A stretch of DNA of 64,000 nucleotides from Lewinella sp. LCG006 (GTDB lineage: Bacteria > Bacteroidota > Bacteroidia > Chitinophagales > Saprospiraceae): NCBI RefSeq assembly GCF_040784935.1, contig NZ_CP160680.1, forward strand, positions 372,001 through 436,000, given 5' to 3'. This document shows, in pieces, positions 1-8,773 of this stretch (positions are counted from its first letter, which is position 1; the number at the start of each line of letters is the position of its first letter). Both the position numbers and the translations under genes were made by a program. A model generated the notes under the pieces. That model was not told the origin of the DNA, searched no databases, and worked only from the letters and a program-made list of their open reading frames with translations.

Positions 1-130
1 GATATCATCGTTTTGCCTGCACTGCTGAAGAAAAGCGCATAAAATAAATCTCCTAATCTGCAATTTCTTTACAAAAGACCCAACCACCTGCGCTTGATCC
101 ACGTCTTGCCCAATAAAGTATCTTCGTATC

Positions 131-658
131 ATGACCAGAATAATCCTACTCCTACTATTATCCATCCAATTGCTTTCTTGTGAAAAAGAATCAGCAAACC
201 CCAATCAAAACCCAGAAACCTTGATCTATTCCACGAGTTTTGAAGATCAGACGACCTTAGAGGAAGAAGGCTGGGAAGGGGTTTATACGCTGCTTGAAGA
301 TAGCCCAGCTAGCGGAGGCAGCTATTGCCTGGCCCTTGAGCCTCAATGGTTGCCCGGCCTTGGCGAAGCATTTTATGCGCCGACCCTATCTAACAACAGT
401 AATTACCGGATAGATTTTTGGTTTAAAACCATCAACTGGGAAGGGACCTTCCTCATCAATAAGCGGCTTTCAGGTAGTGATGCAGAAGAAAACCTGCTCA
501 CCATTTCCTTAACGGAAGAAGATTGGACCTTCGCCTCTCATAGTTTTGTCCTTGAATTGGCGGAAAATGAAACGCTCGTTGTCTATTTTTCTGCTGGAGG
601 CACCGAAGTGGTAAGCGGCAAAGTATTGGTAGATGAGCTTTCCATTTACCGGGAATAA
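131..658 (+). CDS. Small lipoprotein with jelly-roll-like C-terminal domain, unknown function
   Basis: A 175-residue protein. The N-terminus is a run of leucines ending in a lipobox (LLSC, Cys17), so it should be lipid-anchored after signal peptidase II cleavage. Residues about 30-175 begin with a YSTSFED stretch and end with KVLVDELSIY. Start and end motifs of this kind are common in beta-sandwich carbohydrate-binding-like domains, where a bound-sugar or calcium site sits between the sheets. No catalytic motif is visible. It is convergent with the glycoside hydrolase gene just downstream, and a hairpin separates them. A role in binding a glycan at the cell surface fits the neighbourhood but is inference. 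The family was not recognised by name. Confidence 0.75.
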   Translation: MTRIILLLLLSIQLLSCEKESANPNQNPETLIYSTSFEDQTTLEEEGWEGVYTLLEDSPASGGSYCLALEPQWLPGLGEAFYAPTLSNNSNYRIDFWFKTINWEGTFLINKRLSGSDAEENLLTISLTEEDWTFASHSFVLELAENETLVVYFSAGGTEVVSGKVLVDELSIYRE

Positions 659-664
659 CAAAAA

Positions 665-689
665 CGGGCACCCCGTGATGGAGTGCCCG
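665..689 (-). terminator. Hairpin terminator between convergent genes
   Basis: A 7-bp perfect stem (CGGGCAC / GTGCCCG) with an 11-nt loop. Read on the minus strand it is followed by TTTTTGTTATT, so it best serves the glycoside hydrolase gene. It may also stop the convergent lipoprotein gene. Confidence 0.65.
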
Positions 690-723
690 CGCAATTTAGG
701 TAAGGGTTTCTCAAAGTTTAATT

Positions 724-2013
724 CTAACTATCCCCCTTCACGTAGAAAGGAATATTGACCGTAGCGGCATTGCCGTTGCCATCATAGATGTAAAGAAACA
801 TCCGGTATGGCCCCTTCTTTAGTGGTGCCCGAAACTGTAGGGTGCCATTTTCGTCCTTAACCGTTTTAAAAGCTATCGCTTCCGGTTTTGCTTCAGCATC
901 TCCCCCCGAGCGGATGTCGGTACTCTCTGGCAACAACTCCCAACGGTATTCCAGTTTATCATTGTCTGGATCGTAAGCATCTATCTTGATGGTGCAGACA
1001 TCTCCTTGCTGGGTGTAGACACTTTCTTCAACATGCTTACCATTCATGGTGAAGCTATTGATGTGAGGCGCACGATTCTTTGGCCATTCCCCTGTCCAGA
1101 CGTATTCTAAGACATCCATCACCTCTGTTTCGGTGCCATCTTCCAAAAACACGCCGTACCAGGTACCTGTGGTTTCTTGCTTATGCCCCCAAAGAAAAAC
1201 GTAGGAGCCAATGCACATTTCATCATCCTCAGCGATACCTTTTTCGTAGCGAAGCTGGTAGTAAGCTGCCTTCTGGCTGCTCGTCTGCTCAATGGGTGCT
1301 TCCCAGGCCGTTTTGGGTACTTCCCAGTGGCCATTGGGGCCCCACTCGGTAATCATGTAAGGGCCTTCCCAGCCAAACTGACGGAGTTCTTTACCTACGC
1401 CCAACAGGCCAGCATAAGTATTGACACCATAGATATCAATGCTGGGTGCTCGCTCTTTGATCAGCTGTACCTCTGCGACATCTAATCCGGCGGTAACGGT
1501 CATGGTAGGGTGATTGGGATCCAACTCGTGGATCATGCTTGCGAGATCCTCGATAGCGTTCCAGACTTTGAAATTGGAGTAAAACAAGTCATTTTCGTTA
1601 CCGATTCCCCACATCAAGAGTGCGGGATGATCCTTGTAGGTTTTGACCACTTCCCGAAAACCTTCCAGTTGTGCTTTGACAGCTTTGGGGTCATCGTAAT
1701 CAAAACCTTGCCGCTCTTGCCCTACCCACAAGCCCATCAATACGGTCATTCCTTTGCTGTGGGCCTCGTCTAAAATCTCTTGTGCGCCGTCAGGGCTCCA
1801 GGTACGCAAGGAGTTGGCACCGTAAGCTACTGCCTGATCCAGGTAATCTTTTCCACCTACACCATTTACATAGTAAGGCTCACCGCCACGCAGCAATTGC
1901 CACTTGCCATCTTGCTGTACCAGTTCAACTTTTATTGCCCCAGTCTGCTGGGCTTTAAGACTCATTCCCAAAATGAGTGCCGATCCTAGTAATAAATATT
2001 TCAACTGCCTCAT
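724..2013 (-). CDS. Secreted glycoside hydrolase, family 2-like TIM barrel with C-terminal Ig-like domain
   Basis: A 429-residue protein from the ATG at 2013. A longer frame starts at 2058, but the clean signal peptide (MRQLKYLLLGSALILGMSLKAQ) and an AGAGGA stretch just upstream favour 2013. Residues about 25-310 form a (beta/alpha)8 glycosidase of clan GH-A type. WGIGNEND supplies the acid/base Glu140 and MITEWGP the nucleophile Glu223, the usual spacing for retaining enzymes. The segment after residue 315 (YDPDNDKLEYRW) is a beta-sandwich of PKD or Ig type. The enzyme should act on a beta-linked polysaccharide outside the cytoplasm; the substrate cannot be read from sequence. It is divergent from the beta-barrel operon at 2228, and the two probably share a control region. 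Confidence 0.85.
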   Translation of the reverse strand: MRQLKYLLLGSALILGMSLKAQQTGAIKVELVQQDGKWQLLRGGEPYYVNGVGGKDYLDQAVAYGANSLRTWSPDGAQEILDEAHSKGMTVLMGLWVGQERQGFDYDDPKAVKAQLEGFREVVKTYKDHPALLMWGIGNENDLFYSNFKVWNAIEDLASMIHELDPNHPTMTVTAGLDVAEVQLIKERAPSIDIYGVNTYAGLLGVGKELRQFGWEGPYMITEWGPNGHWEVPKTAWEAPIEQTSSQKAAYYQLRYEKGIAEDDEMCIGSYVFLWGHKQETTGTWYGVFLEDGTETEVMDVLEYVWTGEWPKNRAPHINSFTMNGKHVEESVYTQQGDVCTIKIDAYDPDNDKLEYRWELLPESTDIRSGGDAEAKPEAIAFKTVKDENGTLQFRAPLKKGPYRMFLYIYDGNGNAATVNIPFYVKGDS

Positions 2014-2099
2014 GTCCTCTAGAAGGTTTATTTTCATAATCTTAAGAAATCTATCCAAAAATTAGGTAAAGCAAGACTAACAGCCAAGAAAATATGGAA

Positions 2100-2150
2100 T
2101 TGATGTATTAATGATGTATATCAATTACCTTTGGATGTAGCCTTGATGTA
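2100..2150 (+). promoter_or_regulatory. Promoter with four phased GATGTA repeats
   Basis: TACCTTTG at 2126-2133 matches the Bacteroidota -7 element TAnnTTTG. It lies in the 214-bp region between divergent start codons. Four GATGTA copies begin at 2102, 2113, 2134 and 2145. Their spacings of 11, 21 and 11 bp place them on one face of the helix around the -7 element. A TTGA at 2100 is a poor -33 candidate. The array looks like an operator for a direct-repeat-binding regulator; which regulator is unknown. Confidence 0.45.
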
Positions 2151-2227
2151 GCTTTTACCTAAAATCCTGGCTAGGTAGTAACTACATTTGTTAAGAGCAG
2201 AAATTCATTATAATCAATTACCTGTGT

Positions 2228-4306
2228 ATGGCATCTATTTACCGTGTACGACAACATCGAAGGGTTCCTGGGCGTGGCGGCACACTAGCATTACTAATGC
2301 TACTGAGCTGTTGTTTCGGATTTTCCCTTTTCGGTCAATATCAACCACCTGACCAAGCCATTGCTCGCTTGGCAACCCCTTCAGAAATAGCTATCTCCGC
2401 AGACACTTCCGGTCTGCTTTGGCTCGACCAAAGAGGAGGCACTCCGCTCGGTGACAAACTCAAGCAACAATCCCAAAAGCTAACCGTTTTTGGCTACTAC
2501 CGTTTATTCCTTTATGGTAGAAACATGACCGAGGCCTACCCCAACCTGGCACCTTACGAGCGCGCTTACGGGGTGGGTGATGGCTATCGCGAACCCATGT
2601 TGTCGCTTAACCTGTTGGCTCGTCCCAACGGTAGATCGGCTTTTGGCACTGAACTCTTTTTCTTCACGCCTTACTTGGGTACAAACACACGGGCTACTGA
2701 CAATGTTTTCACCGTCAACCTGGGGCTCAATTTTTACGGCAACTTCCGTACGGAGGTCGGAAAATTTGGCGTTCGTGCCGGCGGTATCCACTGGTACAAC
2801 CTTAGTCCGTTTACTGTAGGTGTATACCAATTATTAGATCGGTTCTCCATTTTCGACCGTACCCCTTGGGAAGGCGTTACGAACCTGGACAAATACGAGA
2901 ACTACTTCAAGTCGGGTTCGCCTAACCCCGGGGATTTGCGCTGGAACAACCAGGCATTTCAAGGACTCATCATTGATGGTAGAAGCCTTCCGGGCAACAT
3001 GGGCTTTGACCTCTTCTGGGGAAAGACCCAACCCAATGGCGGGCTGGCCAATGCGGTTGTTGATCCCTACCTGACCATCCAAAACCCTGGACAAGCAGGT
3101 AATATTCCTACTTACCAAGGTTTTTCCGGTGACCGAAGGTCGCTGCCCAGCTACATCGCTGGTGGTAAAATCACCAAAACCTTCGGCCCCGACAGGAACA
3201 TGCTCGGCATCAATACCATCTACAGCCATACTGCCTTAGATAGCATCACCAACGACAATATGAACTACCAAGTCCATACCCTGTCGGTCAATTGGAAGCT
3301 TGGAAAAATATATGTAGAAGGCGAACTCGGTGGTGGCAGCTTTGAGAGCCCCATCACAGAACGCAAATGGGGAGAAGCACTGATGCTGCGCTTTTTGATC
3401 CCCAAGGAAATTACAGTACTTCCTCTGGATATCCAGCTTTATCAAATCGGTAAAGATTTTTACAACCTTAATGGTGCGATCAATACCACTTCAAATCCGG
3501 CTATCCAGCAAAACTTTGTAACCAACGTGGTTGCCGGACAAGTTTCTACCGGAGGACTATTGACCCAGGTAGGACAGTTGGCCCACAATCGTCGGGGTAT
3601 CAACTTGAATACTGAGGCCAACTACAAAGATTTCAAATTCAATTTCGGCTGGGGACTGGCAGGAGAAATGGAAGTACTTAATTCAGATATCTCCTTTGTA
3701 CACCGGATCAATGGTCTGGCGCTTTCGCGGATTTACAATCCCTTCCCGGCCAATGCTACCTCAGCCACGGTCTTTGGGCCTTACAACCGTCAATTTTCTT
3801 TCTTCAGAGGCGTAGCAGAAGTTGTACGAACCACTGATCTTGATCCCGCTACAGCGGCTCCACTTACCAAGAAGTATTACAATTCCGTAGACCTGCAAGC
3901 AAAGTACAAGACCAAGCTTGACGAGAAAGCTTTCTATATTTTTTACCTGGGCAACCTCATGGCTGCCAAGTCGGAAGCTACGTTATGGCCTACCCTAGGT
4001 CAGGAAAGCTACCTCTATGTTCAATACCACGAACTGGATGTCTATTACGAATTGTTTCCAAAATTCCTACTGACCACCTATTTGGGGCTGGAACGTGCTC
4101 AGGGAGGGCGCTTCACCAACTGGGGAGAGAATGATCTTCCGCGCGATCAGACGGGTCTTGGCATTGGTGCCGGTTTTGACTGGACGCTTAACCCATCTAC
4201 CGGTCTGTATTTTCGCTATCGCCACATGGACTTCGAGGACAAAAACTTTGAACTCGACCATTACAAAGGCCATGAAATCACTATTGAATTGAAAACCTTC
4301 TTTTAA
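2228..4306 (+). CDS. Predicted outer-membrane beta-barrel protein (first of pair)
   Basis: A 692-residue protein with a basic N-region, a hydrophobic core (LALLMLLSCCFGFSLFG) and probable cleavage before QYQPP. The rest is rich in alternating aromatic and polar strands and ends in Phe (ITIELKTFF), as expected for an outer-membrane barrel inserted by the Bam machinery. There is no TonB plug, no carboxypeptidase-like domain and no SusC signature. The stop codon is 10 bp before the next gene, which encodes a second barrel, so the genes should be co-transcribed. The family was not recognised. A porin, or the channel of a glycan export or uptake system, is the working guess because of the neighbouring hydrolase and sugar-binding-like lipoproteins. 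Confidence 0.8.
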   Translation: MASIYRVRQHRRVPGRGGTLALLMLLSCCFGFSLFGQYQPPDQAIARLATPSEIAISADTSGLLWLDQRGGTPLGDKLKQQSQKLTVFGYYRLFLYGRNMTEAYPNLAPYERAYGVGDGYREPMLSLNLLARPNGRSAFGTELFFFTPYLGTNTRATDNVFTVNLGLNFYGNFRTEVGKFGVRAGGIHWYNLSPFTVGVYQLLDRFSIFDRTPWEGVTNLDKYENYFKSGSPNPGDLRWNNQAFQGLIIDGRSLPGNMGFDLFWGKTQPNGGLANAVVDPYLTIQNPGQAGNIPTYQGFSGDRRSLPSYIAGGKITKTFGPDRNMLGINTIYSHTALDSITNDNMNYQVHTLSVNWKLGKIYVEGELGGGSFESPITERKWGEALMLRFLIPKEITVLPLDIQLYQIGKDFYNLNGAINTTSNPAIQQNFVTNVVAGQVSTGGLLTQVGQLAHNRRGINLNTEANYKDFKFNFGWGLAGEMEVLNSDISFVHRINGLALSRIYNPFPANATSATVFGPYNRQFSFFRGVAEVVRTTDLDPATAAPLTKKYYNSVDLQAKYKTKLDEKAFYIFYLGNLMAAKSEATLWPTLGQESYLYVQYHELDVYYELFPKFLLTTYLGLERAQGGRFTNWGENDLPRDQTGLGIGAGFDWTLNPSTGLYFRYRHMDFEDKNFELDHYKGHEITIELKTFF

Positions 4307-4316
4307 TCCACCAGTA

Positions 4317-6104
4317 ATGAAAAAAAATCTACTATATCCTATTTTTTGCCTGCTTCTACTTTGCTGTTGGACGTCAGGACAAGCACAAGATGGTTCTTCG
4401 CTGCCCAACAGAGAAGATGCCGATGCTACTAAAAAGGTGCAGTTCAATGGCCTGGGCCGAACCATCCTCAACAATACGAGTATTGATGGTGCTATTCTGG
4501 ATACAGATACCACCACTGCCCGCCGACTCTCTGATGGAGAGTTTCTGCTCGACGTAGCCATCAATGCCCAACCTAATGACAATACCGAAGTGCAAGGCAT
4601 TCTACGCTTGCGCAATGAATTCGGAGGCTTCTTCGGCGCCGGCGTTACGGTTGAAGTACGTGAACTTTGGGCGCGCGGCCTCATCGCCAATACCGTCCGT
4701 TACCGGGTGGGGGATTTCGACCACGTCATGACACCTTACACTTTATTCCTGGCCGACGAAGAAGGAACTGTCAACGAGCCTGAAGTTTTCCGTCCCCAGA
4801 AAGAGGTCATAGAATACGAACAGTTTTACACTGATAACAACAGCCGCCGACTACAGGGTGCCAAGCTGGACTTTGGCCTGGCCTTCCCCGTTATTCTCCG
4901 CGACATGAAAGCCGAAGGCTTCGTGGCTCGGATTCGCCCCACCGATTTCTTTACGACTCCCAACCGTTTTGTGGGGGGTGGACAGTTGGACTTCAGTACC
5001 CGTAGCTTACAGGATTCTGTAGGTTTACAGGCAGATTTCGGGGTAAACCTTTCCAGTGTATGGGATGATCTGAAGACCGGCAACGCCACTTCCGGCATTA
5101 CCAACCAGGTCTTCTCTGTCGATTTTGCAGTGCACGTTTTTGAGAACGAGCAAATCAATGTACAAGTGCTGGGTGAGGCTGGTAGCTCCAAGCTGGATCT
5201 GCGGGAAGAAGAAAAAACGACCTTTTCGGAAGATGATACCTTCCTGGAAGCAGGTGTAGCCCTAGACCTCAAAGCCAGTAAGCTTCGTCTTTCGGCGACT
5301 TACCTGGACGTAGGTCCTGACTTCTTCAGCATCGCTGCTCAAAGCAAGCGGGTGGCTTTTAACCGCAACAAGACGTTCTACAACCGTATCGGTAATGAAC
5401 GCCGTCTGCGGATGCCTACCTTATTTGATTTGGGTCGTGATCGGGCGCTGTACAACTACCAATTGTCGGAAGACTTGATGGCCTATGACCCGCGCTACGC
5501 CAATGTTATGCCCTATGGCAAAGCTACGGCCAACCGTAATGGCCTTCAATTTGGTGCCGTTTATGGCGATGACAGCAGCTTGTTTGATGCTGAACTGGGA
5601 GTAGCACTTTTGAAAGAAATCCGAGGACAGGGCACCTTCGAGTTGAAAGATTTTCGCCAGATTCGTTTGGCGGCTAATGTGCACCTGAACAGAATTCTTG
5701 ATTGGGACAAGACGACAAAAATCACGCTGGGCTTCCAGCAAGAACAAACAGACCGCGGGGGTGTTGAAGTAGAACAGGTAGACCTCAGCTCTACGCTCAT
5801 TGAAGTAGGTCTGGAAGCAGAATTATTCAATCGTTTCGACCTGCTATTGGGTGCAAAAATGCTTTCTGCGGAAGGCCGGGATTACGTGCCCGCCATTGAA
5901 GCTTTCAATGACATCGAAGATTTCCCAGCGGCATTCGTAGCTGACGACCAGGAAACCATGCTCGGTGGAGGTATTCGCTACCGATTCAAGGAGGACGTCT
6001 ACCTGACGGTACAGTACCAGCAATTTAGCTTGGAACGGGCGTTGAACCCTACGAATGACTATGACTTACGGCAAATTTTCGCGCAGTACGTCATGAAATT
6101 TTAA
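4317..6104 (+). CDS. Predicted outer-membrane beta-barrel protein (second of pair)
   Basis: A 595-residue protein. Signal peptide MKKNLLYPIFCLLLLCCWTSGQAQ; the mature part consists of amphipathic strands throughout and ends QIFAQYVMKF with a C-terminal Phe. Strands such as VRELWARGLI and RYRVGDFDHVMTPYTLF suggest a wide porin-like barrel. No plug domain or enzyme motif is present. It lies 10 bp after the first barrel gene and 23 bp before a lipoprotein gene, so it is very likely in the same operon. The two barrels do not look like copies of each other. They may form one complex, for example a pore and an accessory barrel, but this is inference. The family was not recognised. Confidence 0.8.
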   Translation: MKKNLLYPIFCLLLLCCWTSGQAQDGSSLPNREDADATKKVQFNGLGRTILNNTSIDGAILDTDTTTARRLSDGEFLLDVAINAQPNDNTEVQGILRLRNEFGGFFGAGVTVEVRELWARGLIANTVRYRVGDFDHVMTPYTLFLADEEGTVNEPEVFRPQKEVIEYEQFYTDNNSRRLQGAKLDFGLAFPVILRDMKAEGFVARIRPTDFFTTPNRFVGGGQLDFSTRSLQDSVGLQADFGVNLSSVWDDLKTGNATSGITNQVFSVDFAVHVFENEQINVQVLGEAGSSKLDLREEEKTTFSEDDTFLEAGVALDLKASKLRLSATYLDVGPDFFSIAAQSKRVAFNRNKTFYNRIGNERRLRMPTLFDLGRDRALYNYQLSEDLMAYDPRYANVMPYGKATANRNGLQFGAVYGDDSSLFDAELGVALLKEIRGQGTFELKDFRQIRLAANVHLNRILDWDKTTKITLGFQQEQTDRGGVEVEQVDLSSTLIEVGLEAELFNRFDLLLGAKMLSAEGRDYVPAIEAFNDIEDFPAAFVADDQETMLGGGIRYRFKEDVYLTVQYQQFSLERALNPTNDYDLRQIFAQYVMKF

Positions 6105-6127
6105 TCCACAATAAGATTAAGAACATT

Positions 6128-7135
6128 ATGAAAAATAGCATCATAACTTTTTTATTTATCAGCCTCGTCGTCACGGTATTTTCCACTTGTGACCATGATA
6201 CCGACCAATTTGATGGGCCTAATCTGGTTGACCGATTTGGTGAATTTCAGTTGCTGGAGCCTTTAGCAATCAATCGTACTACTGTAGATTTCTCTGCGGG
6301 CGAAGATGTGCGGATGACGGCCAGGTTCAACAAAAGCGTCAACTTCACCATTCAGCTTACCGGTACCGAAAGTGGTGCGGTGAAATTGATTACGGGTTTT
6401 GATAATGCGCTGGATGAGACCAACGCCATATGGACGGGAGGTACTACCGAGCTGCCTTTCTTTCGGGAAGAGCTGGTAGAAGTGGAGTTGCTCATCCCGG
6501 AGGCTGGCCCACTGAATCAAACGGGTTCGGTAGAAATAGTCGGAACGAAAACCTACGAAGGAAGCCTCTTCACCGATTTTGAGACGCCTCCATTGGACAA
6601 CATCTTTTTCGGCAACTTTGAGTTTGAACTCAACAACAATACCGGCCGACGTAATGACGGGCTGGCTGCCGAAGGCAACTGGTACTACAATTTTGAAGGT
6701 ACGGACAATGTCGTTCCCAACTTCTTTGCGGGTTTGATCGACATCAAGTCTACGATCACCGGCAATACGTATGCGCCAATCCCTACAACCGTACCCGAGG
6801 AGCTTTATTTCAATACTTTCATCTACGCCGATGGTGGTCCTCACGGTATTGCTGTGATCCAATTTGTTTATGACTCCAACAATACGGGTGCTTTTGAAGA
6901 CGGGCAAGATGCCACCTTCCAAATTGCTGGTGACTACCCGCTCAACTGGGTGGGTTGGCGCCAATTCAGTCATACCATGGCGGAGGTAGGAATGACGGAA
7001 GAACAGGTAAGCAAAATCGTAGCCATCCGAGTGCTATTGATTTCGGATATGAATAGCCAGCCTAATCCACCCTTACAGGTAGATTTCGGTATCGACTACC
7101 TCACCTTTACTGCTGGCAAACCGCTTGAATTATAA
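6128..7135 (+). CDS. Lipoprotein in the barrel operon, beta-rich, unknown function
   Basis: A 335-residue protein. The signal sequence ends in a lipobox-like VFSTC (Cys21). Residues 150-330 resemble a galactose-binding or jelly-roll fold: FTDFETPPLDNIFFGNFEF at its start and PLQVDFGIDYLTF at its end. It contains the acidic segment YDSNNTGAFEDGQDATF, which could bind calcium. Downstream is a 120-bp imperfect palindrome and then another sugar-binding-like lipoprotein. It is probably the surface-exposed partner of the two barrels encoded just upstream. The family was not recognised; the co-operon argument is stronger than the functional one. Confidence 0.75.
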   Translation: MKNSIITFLFISLVVTVFSTCDHDTDQFDGPNLVDRFGEFQLLEPLAINRTTVDFSAGEDVRMTARFNKSVNFTIQLTGTESGAVKLITGFDNALDETNAIWTGGTTELPFFREELVEVELLIPEAGPLNQTGSVEIVGTKTYEGSLFTDFETPPLDNIFFGNFEFELNNNTGRRNDGLAAEGNWYYNFEGTDNVVPNFFAGLIDIKSTITGNTYAPIPTTVPEELYFNTFIYADGGPHGIAVIQFVYDSNNTGAFEDGQDATFQIAGDYPLNWVGWRQFSHTMAEVGMTEEQVSKIVAIRVLLISDMNSQPNPPLQVDFGIDYLTFTAGKPLEL

Positions 7136-7137
7136 GG

Positions 7138-7260
7138 GACGGAGAAAAAATAAATCTATTTTCTTTTGATTTTGCTTTTTGCGCTAAGACTAGGAATACT
7201 TGGACTAGGCGTGTGCAAAAAGGTAAATCTTCAGAAAAAGAAAATAGGTTTATTTCCGTC
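7138..7260. repeat. Long imperfect inverted repeat between two lipoprotein genes
   Basis: The outer arms are GACGGA (7138-7143) and TCCGTC (7255-7260). The next 20 bp of the arms (7148-7167 and 7236-7255) match at 19 of 20 positions, and the arms can be extended inward with a small gap through GATTTTGCTTTTTGC and its partner near 7214-7230. Most of the intergenic space could fold into one hairpin. It may be a transcription attenuator that lowers expression of the next gene, or a small palindromic mobile remnant. Confidence 0.6.
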
Positions 7261-7288
7261 AAACTACTAAACCAGAAACCGAGAAGTT

Positions 7289-8542
7289 ATGAAGGAAGAG
7301 AAGCGATATTCAAGTGAGCAATTCCCGATAGTGAATACCCTCTACAGTTGGGGGTACCTCATGACACTGGCCCTGTGCCTGGTGATGTCGGCCTGTGGTA
7401 TTCAATTTCAGGAAAACTCCCTTTACAGTGGAGTTGAACCTGCTGAGGCCGTTGTTCGCCCAAAGAGCATCAGTATGGCCGTAGAGCCCATTATTTTCGA
7501 TGAGGATGCCACCAATTTTTGGTTACCTACGGATATTGACTGCACCACTGGCGGTATCGAAAGTAAAGTAAAGCACTCCGGTAACAATGCTTTACTTATT
7601 GAATGGGAACGCGACCCTAAGATCTGCGAGTGGGCAGGTTTTGGTATCGGCTGGGATGACTGGGCAGGAAAAGACCTTTCGGAGGTTTTTGACTATGCGG
7701 CCATTCAGATGTACGTACGCACCACCAAAGGCAAGATGTTCGGCTTACCTGCCGTACTGACCCTGGAAGACTACAGTGGCAACATGGCTTGGTCGTACGT
7801 AGGAAGTAGCTACTTTGAACGCTATTACCTCGATGAAGAATGGCAAAAAGTAGAAGTGCCCCTCAATACCTTCGATTTGAACGAAGACGGTTTGGACATT
7901 ACCAATGTCAAACAGTTGATGTTTGAATTGCAAGCTGCTGGAAGCATCTACCTGGATGATATTAAGCTGGTTTACTACGAACAAAAACCAAAGGAAATCT
8001 GGCTCCCAGATGCCCCTACTACACCGACTGTCAACTATCCAGTACAGCTATTTGGAGATGAATTCATCAATGGCCATGGCTGGGGATTGTTGAAAGACCA
8101 TTGCCAGGATATTCAGCTGACCAGCACTGCTCCTAGCCAGGGTCAGAAAGCGATTCATGCTACCTGGGACACTAGCAAAGACGATTGTTACCAAGTCACG
8201 ATGGGCGTCAGCTGGACCAATTGGTTCCCGGTAGACATCAGTGGACTAAAGGATAACTTGGTCATTAGCCTGGACATCAAAGGGAGTGCCGATTTGCTCA
8301 CCAAGCAAGCCATACGCTTTGGTTTTGAAGACTACGAACGCCAAACATCCTTCTTGGTAATCGACAACAGTATGTTGGATGGCGGAACACTCTCCCCCAA
8401 CCAATGGCAACAATTACAAATTCCACTATCTGCTTTCCCTGCTGGAGCAAACTTGAAAGACATCAAACAATTCCTCATTCGGATGGATAAAGCCGGGGAA
8501 GTGTATTTAGATAATATCCGTCTGGAAATGACGAATAGTTAA
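7289..8542 (+). CDS. Lipoprotein with two tandem carbohydrate-binding-like domains
   Basis: A 417-residue protein. The lipobox LVMSAC puts the lipidated Cys at residue 36 after an unusually long N-region; ATG codon 25 is a possible alternative start. Two related beta-sandwich domains follow. The first (about 60-235) ends in AAGSIYLDDIKLVYY and the second (about 250-415) ends in KAGEVYLDNIRLEM. Both carry a QWQ/EWQKVEVPL-type strand and paired tryptophans (GIGWDDWAG, GVSWTNWFP). This is the look of CBM11/CIA30-type domains that bind linear beta-glucans. Each domain has a Cys pair near its start. It is the last gene before a strong terminator. Binding a glycan for the neighbouring hydrolase and barrels is inferred. 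Confidence 0.75.
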   Translation: MKEEKRYSSEQFPIVNTLYSWGYLMTLALCLVMSACGIQFQENSLYSGVEPAEAVVRPKSISMAVEPIIFDEDATNFWLPTDIDCTTGGIESKVKHSGNNALLIEWERDPKICEWAGFGIGWDDWAGKDLSEVFDYAAIQMYVRTTKGKMFGLPAVLTLEDYSGNMAWSYVGSSYFERYYLDEEWQKVEVPLNTFDLNEDGLDITNVKQLMFELQAAGSIYLDDIKLVYYEQKPKEIWLPDAPTTPTVNYPVQLFGDEFINGHGWGLLKDHCQDIQLTSTAPSQGQKAIHATWDTSKDDCYQVTMGVSWTNWFPVDISGLKDNLVISLDIKGSADLLTKQAIRFGFEDYERQTSFLVIDNSMLDGGTLSPNQWQQLQIPLSAFPAGANLKDIKQFLIRMDKAGEVYLDNIRLEMTNS

Positions 8543-8640
8543 GTGCCTGTCCTTTAAACCAGGGCATCGCCTCCATGCGATAGCCTTTCAAAAAGTGCTA
8601 AAACAATAGTAAACTTTCACAGATTTTGGCACCACGTATA

Positions 8641-8679
8641 AAGCCTCCGGATACCTTTTGGTAGTCGGAGGCTTTTTTT
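8641..8679 (+). terminator. Rho-independent terminator of the barrel/lipoprotein operon
   Basis: A 9-bp stem, AAGCCTCCG (8641-8649) with CGGAGGCTT (8666-8674), runs into seven T residues. It lies about 100 bp after the two-domain lipoprotein. Its right half (AGTCGGAGGCTTTTTTTG, 8663-8680) recurs exactly at 9688-9705. Confidence 0.9.
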
Positions 8680-8773
8680 GGAGGTTGCTTTTCAGCACGC
8701 CGATAGCTCTCTCTTTCAGGGAATGGGCTTTGGTTTAGGAGTATTAGCGGGTGGTGGTGATGGAAATTCTTAG

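Noticed and set aside
1-42. A short plus-strand tail (DIIVLPALLKKSA then stop) that could be the end of a gene left of the window
   Set aside because: Only 13 codons are visible and another frame is also open there; there is too little to support a call.
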